A stretch of DNA of 64,000 bases. Origin: Chrysogorgia sp. JL179-B06 (Eukaryota; Cnidaria; Anthozoa; Scleralcyonacea; Chrysogorgiidae). Positions 10,076-22,025 of the stretch are shown here, one piece after another. The stretch covers positions 1,274,001-1,338,000 of the forward strand of contig JAYKKM010000065.1 of NCBI GenBank assembly GCA_035772405.1, in the 5' to 3' direction. Position numbers and translations under genes: made by a program. Below the pieces are notes generated by a model, which saw only the letters and a program-made list of their open reading frames with translations, was not told the DNA's origin and searched no databases. The first letter of the stretch is position 1. Every line of letters starts with the position of its first letter.

Positions 10076-12834
10076 TAAACTCATGAAACCAGTTTTCCAC
10101 TTTAGTTTTTTAGTATTAGTTTTTTACTTGTGGTAGAGTTATAAAAATTAAACAAGCCTGTCACAAACTAATTGGCAAAAGGATTCGAATATGAACCCCT
10201 TTACTATCGTAACCTGGAACGTGATAAAATACCGCCTTGCAAGAGAAGGGGAGTGGTGGAAAGGCTTGCAAATTTATTACCTGTAATTTCTGTTTATCAT
10301 TCGTTTATGCAACACTTTTTAAGGTATGCAGTTTTGTAGATTAAAGTTACAATGGATTTCAAAGAAATTATATATGTATGTGAAGCGAAACTTAACCTGC
10401 ATATCGGCAAGAAGGCGATTGGGATGGGGCGAGCCAAGAATTTTGGTTCTTACTTTTCTTTTAAAGTGCCAATGCAGCCAAATTTTCGATGTCCGTTTTA
10501 TTGCCTTCATAAAATATTCAGTCTTACGAGTAATTTGGTGAACAGCTCACACTTATCTGAGTAGTAGAAGTTGTTAAATTTCCCATCTAAAATTAGCTAC
10601 TACATGCGAATTTTTACATGCGAAGTGGCCATGTTATCACACGTGACATAAGGAAGGCGTTCAACAACAAAAAGTATTACAAGGTGTTGCAAGGAGATAA
10701 ATACTTTGCCTTTTGAACACATTCCTGGTCGCTATCTTCGACGATTTTTACCTAGTTTTCAATATGAAAACTATTATGGCAGAAGCCAATTCAGATACGT
10801 CCCTGGGTTCAAGCAAAAACACTTCTAATAGCCAAAGTGAAAGCAACGATGACTATGCTATTGTAATTTCACACGACCCGGTCAAGAAGTAACTTCAGTT
10901 TGGTAGTTTAACATAATACTTGTGTATAACATAATAAAAATTATGTTGATTTACACCAATCTGCAATGTCAATGTTTACAAACTGTTTTCTTATAGCAAC
11001 AACATAATGTTTAAATGTATTTTTAGGTGCACTTGCCAATGTTGTGAACATAGATGCTGCAGAGAAATTATGCCTGCTGTAAGAATTTTGACCTTCGATG
11101 GTAGCAGAGAGAGTCATTATGCAGCATGAGGATTTTACTTCTATGATAAACCCCACCATACTGGAACCGAACTAAGTTGACCCATTGTTTAGGGATATAA
11201 ATGGTCGATCATACCAAAGACATGGGGAACAAGGTAGAAATGAGTAAGAAATTGAAATGGACTTATCGTTTAAGTATTTATAACGGCAGCACTATATGTA
11301 CGTATGTATGTGTATGTGTGTAATTTAGGTTGATGTAATATGGTTCTTCCAATAGTAATACTGTTGGTATGTCTTGTCCCAAAAGAAGCTAGGTTGTAGA
11401 AAATTGCTCTCTTTCCCTTTTTTGAGAGCTGCTGCATACAGATGGCTAATTAGATGGATGTGTGGTATACTTGGTTGGGAGAACTCTAGGCCTTTACCTG
11501 CACGGATTTATAAGATAAATAAGATATACCATAAGATATGAACACAATATCCAGCACAAGAACAAAGAGGTTACCGTATGTTTCAGGTCAAAGACGAACA
11601 TAACCAGCATAATTGTTTTGTCAACAAACCAGTGTAATATATACATATGTGAAGGAAATCAATGATGAGGATTATTGAGTGTAGAAATTTTCTAAGACCC
11701 AACCGTGTCCAGTTGCAAAAACTGCAACTCCAAGGCCTTCGGTGAGAAAGGAACTCATGACCCTGCGTTTGTAGTGCAGCACTCCACAAAAGGCCTGGAG
11801 TTGCATTTTTTTGTAACTGGTCTCAGTTGAATCTTAGAAAATTTCTACATTCACAAATAATCCTTATCGTTGATTTTCTTGACAACTTAGAGTGAAAATG
11901 CCAATATTATTCATTCTTTTGGGAAATTCGGGCATCTACCACATGGGTGTCCTTTCATTGGGTTATTGCATCAGGGTTGCTTTCTTGTTACCAGATTTGC
12001 AGTTGGAGAAACAGCTGCAAGCTCTTGTTGCTATTGAATCTGTTTTTGTACTAACAAATTTAAATGAAGAGTAATCAACTGGGTTGTAATCTGTTGTCTC
12101 ATGATACCACTGTACCGCTGATTCTTTATCCCGCCTTTCGGGAAATTGACAGTTCAGTGGATCTGGTGTTTTTTCTTTATACTTGTTAAGTGTTTTTGTT
12201 AGAGCATTCACTGAACTTGTAAACAAGGTATCCAATGTTGCACTAACAATCTTTAAAAAAATGGCAGTCTCATATGTACAGTAGTGTGTTCAAGGCTGAA
12301 GGCACACATTCACTTGAATTACAATAAAAGAGTTAGTGACACCTACCATATGTGGGAGGGACAGGGATTTTCCTAACAATCTCCTCTCCATACTTGAACT
12401 AGGGATATGTCACTTTATAGTATTGTTTCCCGTCCCTAGCGGTTATGGTCTTATTATGTTATGTTTGTTTGCAATGTGTCTCATTTGCAATCATCATGTT
12501 TGTCTACATTGTGTCTCACTGTGGATATCCATTTTGCAGTTATAAATTCAACAAATCCAAGCTGAGTAGTTTGTACACTGCAGTACAAGTGGTTGCATAC
12601 ACCTTTCAACCAATCCTTGAAAATTTCACAACCTTTCTCCTTGTTGACTTGTCACAATTTATTGTTGCTCTTGTTCACATGCCATATAGCATTGTAGTGT
12701 TTAGTTTTTCATTTAGCAATGCTGTTCTGGCGATCACTGAAAAATATATCTCAAGCCAAAACACTTCTGTGCAGCATCAAGTTCCATAGCATTGCTACTT
12801 CCTGGATGATTTGCCTGTAGAATACAGAAAAAAT
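10076..12834. other. Interval with no recognisable gene
   Basis: AT-rich non-coding sequence. The longest open frames (about 60 to 115 codons) show no domain I recognise and no splice-site logic. A roughly 60-bp segment with 'agaaattttctaagaccc' at about 11680 recurs inverted near 11830..11850. This suggests another small foldback repeat spanning about 11660..11870. Nothing else could be supported. Confidence 0.4.
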
Positions 12835-12965
12835 AACATATATATATACCAGAAAAAATAACATATATATATACATATATATATATATACATACACACAC
12901 ACATACATACATACACATGCACATGCACATATATACATACATACATACATACATACATACATGTA
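12835..12965. repeat. Compound microsatellite (TA)n (CA)n (CATA)n
   Basis: Runs of 'atatat', 'acacac' and 'catacata' follow one another. Two 'cagaaaaaataacatatatatatac' units at the left are duplicated. Open frames translating as Met-Tyr-Val-Cys repeats over these bases are artefacts of the repeat. Confidence 0.95.
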
Positions 12966-13516
12966 TTACAGTAAAAACCCTGTTAGGCTAAAATTTGCCA
13001 GTTATACCCCCTCTATACAAGAACCTGTTTAGCCTAAAATTTGAAACAGGTTCTTATTTTCTAAAATCTATATAAAAAGATGTGTACACTTGGGTGAATA
13101 AGATACAGATCCACATTTTTGGAGATACAGGTGCCTTATTACTCCAATTTAATACAATGTAAATGTCAATGTTGAAAATCAAATAGAATTGTTATTGTTG
13201 TAATTACACATAAATACTGTAACTGTATATATATTGTTTATACAGTATCTCCATGGCTACACATCAGCATATGGAAGAGTCTGTTTTTTTCATGAATTTC
13301 TTTATAAATACTTACATGGTATGCAGATGTTATATTATAAGGAATACAGGCTGAATACCACTAAATTCTATTAGCTACAATATATTTTTCTTTAGAAAGT
13401 AAGAACCTATTTAAGAACCTAAGTAGCCTCAATTTGTGCTAAGTACCATTTATATAAGAACCTGTTTAGGCTAACTTGGGAAAACGCAGGTTCTTACTTG
13501 CGGGTTTTTACTGTAT
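12965..13516. mobile_element. Non-autonomous DNA element with TACAGTAAAAACCC ends
   Basis: The left end 'acagtaaaaaccctg' at 12969 is matched by the inverted 'gggtttttactgta' ending about 13515. Subterminal copies of 'aagaacctg' and 'ttaggctaa' occur in both arms and both orientations. No coding capacity. It is consistent with a MITE of roughly 550 bp inserted beside the microsatellite. Confidence 0.65.
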
Positions 13517-13836
13517 ACAAAATTAAATTTATTTACCTCAGTGTTGCTGAACATGGTATATATACAATACTTGGTACTGTGCCCCATTGACTCAAATCGC
13601 CATCCGCGGACCATATGGTACGTGCATCTTTATTGCCTTTCACCTGAGCAATCATGTTGGATTGTTAATTTTCCCAGTAATTGAGAATAGATGGAAACAA
13701 GAATTTATTTTGGTGCACAAAGTATGTTCTTAATGAGATTGCCAATAAGTTCATGCGATTGCCTGGCTGATATTTATCCCTGACATCAGAATCCCAAAGC
13801 TCATCATAATGTTGTCATGAACCGGTATCTTCCTAA

Positions 13837-13988
13837 AGCCTGGTTTCCATATGGTCGCTACGCTGTCTTTACGGTTGCGGAAGTGAAGCAGTGAAGCGTG
13901 TTTCTTTTGTTATAACAAAAGAAACACGCTTCACTGCTTCACTTCCGCGACCGTAAAGACAGCATAGCGACCATATGGAAACCAGGCT
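13837..13988. mobile_element. Near-perfect palindromic MITE, PIF/Harbinger type
   Basis: The 152-bp sequence is an almost perfect palindrome with ends AGCCTGGTTTCCATATGGTC. Centred on 'ttttgttataacaaaa', it could fold into one long hairpin. It is flanked on both sides by TAA (13834..13836 and 13989..13991). A 3-bp TAA duplication is the signature of PIF/Harbinger transposition. The near-identity of the arms suggests a recent insertion or active homogenisation. Confidence 0.85.
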
Positions 13989-14739
13989 TAAGAGTAAATG
14001 TTGGCTTCTCCACTGGTAGCATTTCCCTGGTTCACATTCTTTACAGATCTGTCACTGTAGCCATTGATTCATTGGATTTGATCTCAGCTTTGCAGTTGTA
14101 CAATACCTGGTGAACAGGCGCATGAGCATACCATAAAACACCACAAACTTTGGTTCAGATTGGGGCTTTGTTCCTGGCTCAACCCTGAAATAGATAAAAG
14201 CTAGTGTAACATTATTGGAAATGGTTTGATTACTCAATATTACTAAATTAATTTATGAGGAGTTTTCCTTTTCTTCATCGTTTCTATCCTCCGTCGATTG
14301 GCTCTCTTCCAGTGAGGACCAGTCGGCATCTGATTTGTTGTTGCTCTCATTGGTCTCTTCAGCTTTGTCCTTGGGTTTGGGTAACTACTGCTTAGAGCTT
14401 TCTCAACAGATTGCGTTTACTTTTCTCAAGGTAGCTAACTTTCTTTTGGAGTCTTTACAATCAGCTTCAGAGATGCACAATTTACACAGGATACAACGTC
14501 AATATCTGAGTCCGATAATCTGCCAAATCCTGTGGCTCTATGTTTGAGTCTGACTCACTGGGTATTAATTTCTTTGGTGATATTTTCTTCCTGCACGAAT
14601 GATCTCCCATCAAAAGTAAAGCAATTTAAAACTCGCCTGAACAGAACAAGAAATTCATTTTTTCACAAGGTGAAATTAATTTGCATAATGACCTATATAA
14701 TGATATTAATGATGATAATATGCATTTAATACCTCTCTC

Positions 14740-15000
14740 CACTTGCGATCTGGAATTTCTCCAGTTGTAGGTACAACAACTCCTACCACATCAATTGTAG
14801 GAACAGTATTATCCCATAATTTGCTCTTCATTCCAAGAGAAGTTGCGATTTCCAAATTCGTTGTAAATGAACTCTTCAAAATGCACAGAACACAAAACCG
14901 ATGAGAGTGAAGCTATAAAATTGGGCTCTTTCTCTATGTATGAACAACCGAAATACAAACCAACCCCTAAGTCAAATCCTAATGCTCTCAATGGTGCTGG
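14740..15000 (-). pseudogene. THAP-domain-like fragment
   Basis: Minus-strand translation shows LSSVLCSVHFEEFIYNEFGN followed in another frame by SLGMKSKLWDNTVPTIDVVG. The spacing of a C-x-V-H-F block and a downstream xxVPTI block resembles the second half of the THAP zinc-binding DNA domain used by P-element-like transposases and host regulators. The N-terminal C-x-C part is not clear and the frames differ. An acidic Ser/Glu-rich segment further along the same strand (about 14240..14400) may belong to the same gene. Confidence 0.35.
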
Positions 15001-15492
15001 TGGAGGGCTTGCTTGTTACGAACACCATCATCGCGTAAACGCTGTTCTTCCCAGCGTGGTTTAGATCGAGCTGTGGGAATGTTTTTGTGGTGTATTGGAT
15101 TGGGTGTTGCAGTCGACGGTGTTGGTTCAGGCTGTGGATCGACTTGAAAATGCACGATTCCGTGAATAATTTCGCATATTCGAGTAACGGGTGGGGCCGC
15201 AGCGGCAGCCCCATTGTTAATATTTCTCGTTTCTTCACCGTTATAAATAACCAGTGGAAAGGGTTGGTAGCCCTATACCACGTTCATGGTTTCTTAGCTT
15301 CCACACCAAAACAAGCTGGTGTGTACTGACAACTCTCGCCACAAGAAGGCGACCCAGTAAGAGTCACAATCAAACACGTATGATGTAGGCAGAAACAATT
15401 CGGGCAGCGAATGGAGACCTGTTAATTCTGCAGTCGTTTTTCAAGGAAGCTATCTATCAATACATCCACAGAATATTAAAATAATCTGAGTT

Positions 15493-16545
15493 ATGAAGTG
15501 TGGAATATTCTCTGACAATTGCCGTCATGTCATTAAGTTAATTATCCTTTTAAATGCATTTTGTTTAATAGGAACACCAGTAGCAGCCCTAATTACAGGG
15601 ACTGCTGATGATAGCACAATAGCAACTGTGGTTAAGCATCTTTCAGTGAAGGAACCACTGACAATCAGAATCAGCCCCAACAGAGCAAATGTCAGGATAT
15701 CTGTCATGCAAGCCAAGGAGAACATCCTAGGTAATCCGGATTGGCTGCTAAAACTATTAGAGACAAGGCTGAGGTAACACCAAAGACAATCGTGTTTTGC
15801 AATACGATGAACGGTATTCCTAGTGTGACAAATTACCCAATGTAAATTACCTCTAATGACTCCACTACCTTGTGGGAATTAATCATTCTAGATCCTGGGA
15901 TCAAAATAAGGAAATAGTAAAATCGTTGAAAAGAGAAATGTTTTTGTCTCATCTTAGGCATTTAGCATGAGTTCAACTTTCCAAACATTTCTTATGTTAT
16001 AAATTTGAGTCCAACACAGTCTTTGCTTAACCAACACCAAGAATTTGGAAGCGATGGCAAAGTCATGCCTTCGTGCTATTTCATGTCCGTCAATTAAGTA
16101 ATTGTGAGGATACGGTCAAGGAATTTGTAAATAACGATGGTTGTTTGCATGTTGCAGCATACAGGCCATTTGGTGACTGCATCAAGCCTGGGGAACCTCT
16201 GCATACCTGCTGCAGTTATTGTTCCAAAGAATGTAAATGTCAGATGATTGTGATGCTGAAGCCCCATTGTCTGAAAGATACCATAATGAACAAGGATCAC
16301 ACCTATTCCTTCCTTAACAAGACCTGTCAGTGAAGAAGACAAAGCAGATTTAAAGGGTGTATTAATGGAAGTGCAACAAAGAAGCCAAGCTTTTCAGACC
16401 AATTAACAGAGGACGTCATCAATAATTGTTCAAGATTGTTTACTGTCAACGATATAATTGATACACTTGTCCAGTATATTTCCATCGAAAGTAAGAGTAA
16501 GGAGTTGTGTCTGGAGGATGCTCTAAAATGTATTGACCTGGGTTT
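15493..16545 (+). pseudogene. RecQ-like helicase C-terminal remnant
   Basis: The plus strand encodes a helicase-like segment: GTADDSTIATVVKHLSVKEP, RISPNRANVRISVM and KENILG (15600..15735), then in another frame TPKTIVFCNTMN (15778 onward). After a gap it continues with QLSNCEDTVKEFV, HVAAYRPFGDCI and a Cys cluster HTCCSYCSKECKC (16090..16240). These are the motif IV region, the zinc-binding segment and the Cys cluster expected of RecQ-family helicases in my memory of a cnidarian multicopy family. The helicase core motifs V and VI are missing between about 15850 and 16060, and frames are broken, so it is a pseudogene. Confidence 0.6.
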
Positions 16546-18238
16546 AAATAATAATAATAATGGTCTTTATTTCATCATAGGTTAAAAAATACATGTCCTA
16601 TGTTCCATGGCTCGGGCGGCTGGCCTAATCATTGGAATATAATTGCTTGTATTTTTAATAAAAACAGACAATACTAATGTTGATTGAAATACGCAAGACG
16701 TTCAGGACTTAAGAATATTCATATAGTTTATGTCGTCACAGTCGCCAATTGTAGCAATTGCAGACTGTCGAATAATAGTGGTGAGGCAATTCGTTATTCT
16801 CCATTCCGTTGTGTTAAACATTGAATGTCAGCTGTTTATATCTGCATGCGAAACATATTTCGTAGTTTATTTATCTCAGTTGATCTTCTTTGATTTATTT
16901 TTAATTTAGATATCGTTGAACATGTCAAAAACTTGGCGGAAGAGGTTGCTGGTTTGAAGAGTGTGATCGAGCAGCTGGCGGAGGTTCTGAATGAACTTCT
17001 GGTAATAACCAAAATAATTAGACAAATTCGACATGGCAAAGAGTTGTCACACCGTACGTATTTGTTTATATTATATTATTGGTTGAAGTCTTTGGACCTT
17101 CCGGCACATCAAAATTATTGTCAAGCGAACTTATATGTTGTCCCTGTTTTGGTTTAAGAAAAACGAAATCAACATTTCTCATAATACATATCTGGGTAAA
17201 GGTGGGGTTAAAAAGGTCTGCATATGACGTATACCGTAATTGGACACCAGTCGAAAATAATCAATTCAATAATATAATTAAAAGTCTTTTCATACTTCAC
17301 AGGAGAACGTTAATCAAATCTTAGGCAAATACTACACCACAAAGGGAAGGTATCATATCAATACACAAGAAAAAGAGGTAATTACACAGTCATTTACCAA
17401 ATATCCATAAATTTTTTCTAACAGTAGTTCTGTTCATGTGTGAAACAGGATTTTAAAAGTTCTGAGACAAGACTATCTCACCAATGTGGAAATACACAAG
17501 CCATGCAACTTTCAAAACAACAACATGCATTTCCATATCTCATATCGGATGTCGTCATGATCTCACAAGGATTTATTAGGTTTTAAATTCACCAATTATG
17601 CTTGTTTTCAAAAATTGTATGCCCTAAACCCTATAAATAATGACCGGTCCCTTAATATATATACATGTCAGTGTATTATTTGTACTGTATAGGAATTTAA
17701 ATTTTGATTTATGCTGATTTGTTAAAGTACTTCAGTAAATAAATGCTTATATAAATAGAGTTAAATTGCTTGAACAACCCATCAACCATACCCTGATTTT
17801 ATAAATGATATATTATATTATTTGTAATGTATTGGATTTAATAGAATACTGAAGGCTGACTTTAATAATTCCCCAACTGGTCTCAGTTGCCAAGAGCTCC
17901 TGATAAGGTTCAAAACATATTAAGCTTCCAAATTCTCATATTGGAGGAGTGAGGAATGCAGAAAGGTAAGTTGCCATAATGTGGTTGCTAATTATCCATG
18001 CACCAACAAATGTGGTAATCGAGAAGGTTCTCTAGCTTGTGGGACAAAAGTTTCTAGTTGATAGTTATCCAGGCTTACTAAACAATGAAATAATTATTGC
18101 AGTAAGTATTTCGGTGGTAACTGTGCTAGTAATCACTCATAACTGCTAGATCAAAAGAATGTTTGAAATAAGTGACAAAATAGACCAAATAATAATAAAT
18201 ATATGTGTATATGTAATATATAGTATATAATGTATATT

Positions 18239-18240
<2 letters not shown>

Positions 18241-18272
<32 letters not shown>
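18241..18272. repeat. (AC)n microsatellite
   Basis: About 16 uninterrupted AC dinucleotides. It lies immediately beside the hammerhead ribozyme motif, a neighbourhood often seen at ends of retroelements. Confidence 0.97.
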
Positions 18273-18277
<5 letters not shown>

Positions 18278-18286
18278 GTACAATAT

Positions 18287-18328
18287 CTACAGACACGTGT
18301 TTCGCTGTTCCACAGCTCATCAGTGTAG
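18287..18328 (-). ncRNA. Hammerhead self-cleaving ribozyme (Penelope-like element type)
   Basis: On the minus strand the core reads CTGATGA (plus 18318..18324), a GCTGT/ACAGC stem II with a GGA loop (18304..18316), then GAAA, a very short self-complementary stem III (CAC/GTG), and the cleavage triplet GTC. Stem I pairs CTACA with TGTAG (18324..18328 with 18287..18291), and GTAC/GTAC may extend it. All conserved catalytic-core nucleotides are present. The minimal stem III is the hallmark of ribozymes described in Penelope-like retroelements, which cleave best as dimers. No reverse transcriptase or GIY-YIG frame is nearby, so this is a solo end fragment. Confidence 0.85.
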
Positions 18329-18394
18329 CTTGGTACAATCTAGATATGGGCATGAGAACTAATTATACACAACCGAAGTCTATATTAATCGATG

Positions 18395-18840
18395 TGCACT
18401 AGCCTATAAAAGAGTCAATGGTCTTACACCTCACTATCTAAATCTACTTCTAAAAACAAATGCTGACATTCACTCAAGAAATAATAGATTTTCCAACTTG
18501 AATCTTTCATGCCCAACCTTCAAAAAGATGACTGAAGGCAGCCGTACTTTTAGCGTAAGAACTATTAAGGACTGGAATGCTTTAGCAACATTTTCGAGAA
18601 AGAGTATAAATGTTAAATGTTTTAAAAGAGATCTTTTTAAATCTATTCTAGAAAATCAAAATATTTCTAGCTGTTTTTATAAAATATGGACTATTGTTTT
18701 TACTTAGGATTTTACCAACCTGGGAAATCTTAACCATTTTTTGTAATTATTTTTAAATTCTATTTTGACTCTTTATTATTTAATGTAACTGTAATTTTAA
18801 CTACTAGAGGGCCACAAGTTTATCAGTACACTTTACTGTC
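18395..18840 (+). mobile_element. Truncated LINE, ORF2 tail and 3' region
   Basis: The plus-strand frame reads AYKRVNGLTPHYLNLLL and, after 18498, SRTFSVRTIKDWNAL and FKRDLFKSIL, ending at a TAG near 18705. Such segments (xLNGLxPxYL..., RSFSYxxxxxWNxLP, SxxxFKxxLKxxL) form the extreme C-terminus of many non-LTR retrotransposon ORF2 proteins. The following AT-rich 130 bp with 'agagggccacaag' resembles a LINE 3' untranslated region. The body is missing, as in most 5'-truncated copies. Confidence 0.7.
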
Positions 18841-19061
18841 ACATGTCTTCAATCAATATGTTACACAGTGCAGCTTGTTGAAAGGCTGTTTTGACAAGTT
18901 AGATCTTGGTTGTAGTGACAAGGGTGTCACAGGATGTCAGAGCTTGATCCAGACGTGTGAAAGCATACATACATGCATACATAAATCTTTATTTCAACAG
19001 GGTAATTCTTTCAGAAATTATTTAACGACAAAATCTGTTATCAATAGAAGCCCTGATATAA

Positions 19062-19107
19062 AAAAAAACAACCAATAAAATGATTTCATTTTATTGGTTG
19101 TTGTTTA
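19062..19107. repeat. Short perfect hairpin
   Basis: The 17-bp arm 'acaaccaataaaatgat' is followed almost at once by its reverse complement, giving a stem with virtually no loop. It may be a small foldback insertion or a terminator-like structure. No gene relation is evident. Confidence 0.75.
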
Positions 19108-19254
19108 TATTACAATATTTTAAAAACTAGCATAATAAAAAATTATTTAGTGGTCATGTGATCCAGGTTGTTACGTCAGTGTCCAAACCCAGCCATATAT
19201 ATAGTCCTTTAGTCCGCCGCCGATAACATAGCGTTTACGTTGCTAAACAACGTA

Positions 19255-19930
19255 GACGCAAAAAGGATGGTGTATTGCCACTTTATAATCGTATTCCGCG
19301 TTAAAATATGAACTATTAGACGAAGAATGACTTCCTGAATTTGAATTTTACATCGGCAATACGCTTCGACAAGAACGTTTCTTCATGTTTTTACTATCAT
19401 GAAAACCATAGTAATTCTGGGCCGGAAGTAAAACGAATGACTACATAGACGTCACAAACAACTCTCCGTACTATCGGTCATGAAATCAAAATATCCAACT
19501 TTGGGAGCTTGTAGAATCTTTGTTTTTCATTTTTCTCGATCAAACTGCAAAAAACCTTCTATCCATCTCCTGTTTCGTTTGAGCCAGAAACGAATTTGGG
19601 TTTATATGCACTTAAACGTTTTGAGCGTTGGACCATATTGTAACGGTATAGTATATTTGGGTATAGTTATAATTGTATGCTTCGATTTTCTAGTGACTAA
19701 TGTCTTTACAAGTCTTGGCCCAAGCGACAATTCCCAGGAACCGAACCCCCCACTCAAGCACATGGCTTTCCAGTCCCTTGATTGGCCAATCAGCTGTATC
19801 GTTACACATATTATATACTATAAGATGAATTTTGCAATATATTACCATTTTCTATTTCAATTGAAAAAAATTATGACAACAATTGCAAGCAAAATTATAT
19901 TAATTTTAATGTCAACATTATTTGAATGGA
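19255..19930 (+). repeat. Dispersed repeat, long copy
   Basis: Segments 'aaaaaggatggtgtattgcc' (19260), 'aaacgttttgagcgttggacc' (19615) and the AT-rich stretch around 19830..19905 all recur in the opposite orientation and collapsed order at about 50290..50470. The shared ends and internally deleted second copy suggest a non-autonomous transposable element. The open frame at 19480..19941 covers this repeat and is not credible as a gene. Confidence 0.55.
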
Positions 19931-20378
19931 AAGAGATGTAATTTTAATTGAAAGACATGGAATGGGAAGAGACTCTGGCGTTCATCTTTGTATTTTCATT
20001 CTTGTTCAGCGTTCTTGTTGAGCAATTTTCTGGTTCTCTTCGTTGGATTGGTTGGTTGGTAGTAACAACTTAAATTGTCGTTAAGTCCTTCTTTTCGTTT
20101 TGGGATTTTTTTTCCGATCGTCACATTGGTCTTTTCTATCGCATTCCCTACAATATTGATTTAAGAGTTTGCAAATTAAAAAAACAAGACATGAATACAT
20201 CGTGTACAACTATTAACGGCGTTTGTTTTACCGATGCTTTGTTTAAAGAAAACCACGGATATATAGTTCAATACTAACGTATAAAACACATCGTATTAAA
20301 AAGTTTACTTACACTGTTTCCAAAATATTTCAATTGAATTACATGCAAACTTGGGCATATTTCTTTAGATAAACTTAC

Positions 20379-20447
20379 TATTAACATCTCCGTCTTCGCA
20401 GGCTCCATCTCCATGTTCATCTTCTTTATGTTCGTCCAGGTTTTCGT
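20379..20447 (-). CDS. Small host exon, copy A (acidic)
   Basis: On the minus strand a 69-nt segment lies between a TGTACAG acceptor and a GTAAGT donor. In the phase that stays open it encodes an acidic peptide beginning ENLDEHKEDEHGDG. The same exon with its flanking intron sequence occurs again at 21333..21392 and 21538..21576, so the unit has been tandemly duplicated. All three are multiples of three in length, so they could be included or skipped without frame change. The gene itself is not recognised. Confidence 0.6.
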
Positions 20448-20543
20448 CTGTACATTCAAAAATATAATATTTACGATTTTATACTATATAAAGCACACGT
20501 ATTAAAAAGTTTACTTACACTGTTTCCAAAATATTTCATATAG

Positions 20544-21290
20544 TAATAATAATAATAATTGTGAAATTTATATTGCGCTAATTTCATAAAATTATCAAAA
20601 GCGCATCACTTGAAGAAAAGACAGTAAGAATAATAAATTACTAAAAAAGACTAAAAATAAAGTATGTTTATACATTGCAAAAGCTAAGTTAAAAAGATGA
20701 GTTTTAAGAAAACGTTTAAAAGTTTTCAAATTGGTGATGCCTGGAATGTCTGATCGAAAGAGCATTTCAAAGTGTTGGAGCTGCAACCTGAAAAATCCTA
20801 TCACAGAGAGTTGTCATGGAGTTAAACGATATGGATGTTTAAGATTAGTAAAGATGAACGCAGGCTGTAACTTATTGCTGCAGACAGTAAGAAGGTTCTT
20901 TAGATAATCAGGGCACATGCCATCAAGAACTTTAAAGGTTAACAAAACAATATTGAAGTTGATGCGAAATTTTACGGGGAACCATGCAGTGCAATTTATG
21001 TAAAACATGAGTTATATGTCACAAAATTTGGGGAGGCGACAAATTACTCTAGCTGCAGCGTCAACCCGTTGAACTTTACCATGCAAGTTGGGACATTGGT
21101 AGGCCATGTTGCAGTAGTCAACACGGGATGAGATAAAGGCATGAACCTGAATATAGCGGCTGTGTCCTGAGAAAGGTATTTCTGATCAGGAACAAAGCTT
21201 ATTTATGTGAGTTGGCATAAGTAATGGTGGAATGAAGCTCTGCCCCAACATTTTTCACTTCAGAGATTAGAGATAGACTTTATGTTTGAA
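20544..21290 (-). mobile_element. 5'-truncated LINE inserted in the exon-duplication unit
   Basis: Minus-strand translation gives PVKFRINFNIVLLTFKVLDG, CPDYLKNLLTV and later TNLKTFKRFLKTHLFNLAF, the C-terminal tail of CR1/L2-like ORF2. The 3' end on this strand runs through 'aattagcgcaatataaatttcac' into an (ATT)n tract at 20544..20560, the usual tail of such elements. It splits one copy of the surrounding duplicated intron, whose uninterrupted form is seen at about 20320 and 21490. Confidence 0.8.
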
Positions 21291-21332
21291 TTACATGCAA
21301 AAACGTAGGCAGATTTCTTTAGATAAACTTAC

Positions 21333-21392
21333 TATTAACGTCTTCGCCTCCATCTCCATGTTCATCTTCTTTATTTTCGTCCAGGTTTTCGT
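21333..21392 (-). CDS. Small host exon, copy B (acidic)
   Basis: 60 nt on the minus strand with TGTACAG acceptor and GTAAGT donor, encoding ENLDENKEDEHGDGGEDVN. It is nearly identical to copy A apart from a 9-nt difference. The flanking intron is also duplicated. Confidence 0.6.
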
Positions 21393-21537
21393 CTGTACAT
21401 TCACAAATATAATATTTACGATTTTACACTCGGATATAGTTTAATACCAACGTATAAAACACATGATCGTAGCTGTTTCCAATATATTTCATTTGAATTA
21501 CATGCAAACTTAGGCATATTTATTTAGATAGACTTAC

Positions 21538-21576
21538 CATTAACATCTCGGCCATATTCATCTTCGTTATTTTCGT
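21538..21576 (-). CDS. Small host exon, copy C (acidic, shortened)
   Basis: 39 nt on the minus strand with TGTGCAG acceptor and GTAAGT donor, encoding ENNEDEYGRDVN. It is the shortest and most diverged of the three copies. The Polinton target duplication starts only 33 bp upstream of it (at 21609), so the 19-kb element lies in the intron preceding this exon. Confidence 0.55.
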
Positions 21577-21608
21577 CTGCACATTCAAAAATATTATATT
21601 TACGATTT

Positions 21609-21614
21609 TATATA
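21609..21614. repeat. Left target-site duplication TATATA
   Basis: Six bases identical to 41081..41086 directly abut the AGTAGTATAG terminus. A 6-bp duplication is characteristic of Polinton/Maverick integration. Confidence 0.9.
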
Positions 21615-22025
21615 AGTAGTATAGAACATGGCGGTGCGAGCTCAGTCGACGCCAACCGTGATATAAACGCCAAAACATCACCAAATTCGTGCCGATCCAC
21701 AACTCAGCAATGTTTTGGTATTTATGTTTTACAATCGACATTGGTGAGCTCACAGCCTCACTCTCTGTGCTATTATGGTAATCATTAGTCAATCTAGACA
21801 CCCCTCCCACGTTTTCTACTCAATTGATGCCAAATACTAAAAAATCACAACTTTCGCTAGACTTTACGCTACTTTAGCCATATTTAAAAAAAGTAGAAAG
21901 TGTCATTTCAGCATTTTCACATTTTTGTTCAACAAACCACCAACACGTTCTGCTACTGTCTCACAAATTCACGCGCGAAAAAAACCCACTAGATTTTGAT
22001 TCTAGTGGTGATGTTTATCCAAATG

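Noticed and set aside
12734..12958. Minus-strand frames with Met-Tyr-Val-Cys repeats
   Set aside because: Pure microsatellite translation.
19480..19941. 153-codon plus-strand frame
   Set aside because: It lies wholly in a dispersed repeat that recurs in deleted form at 50290..50470.
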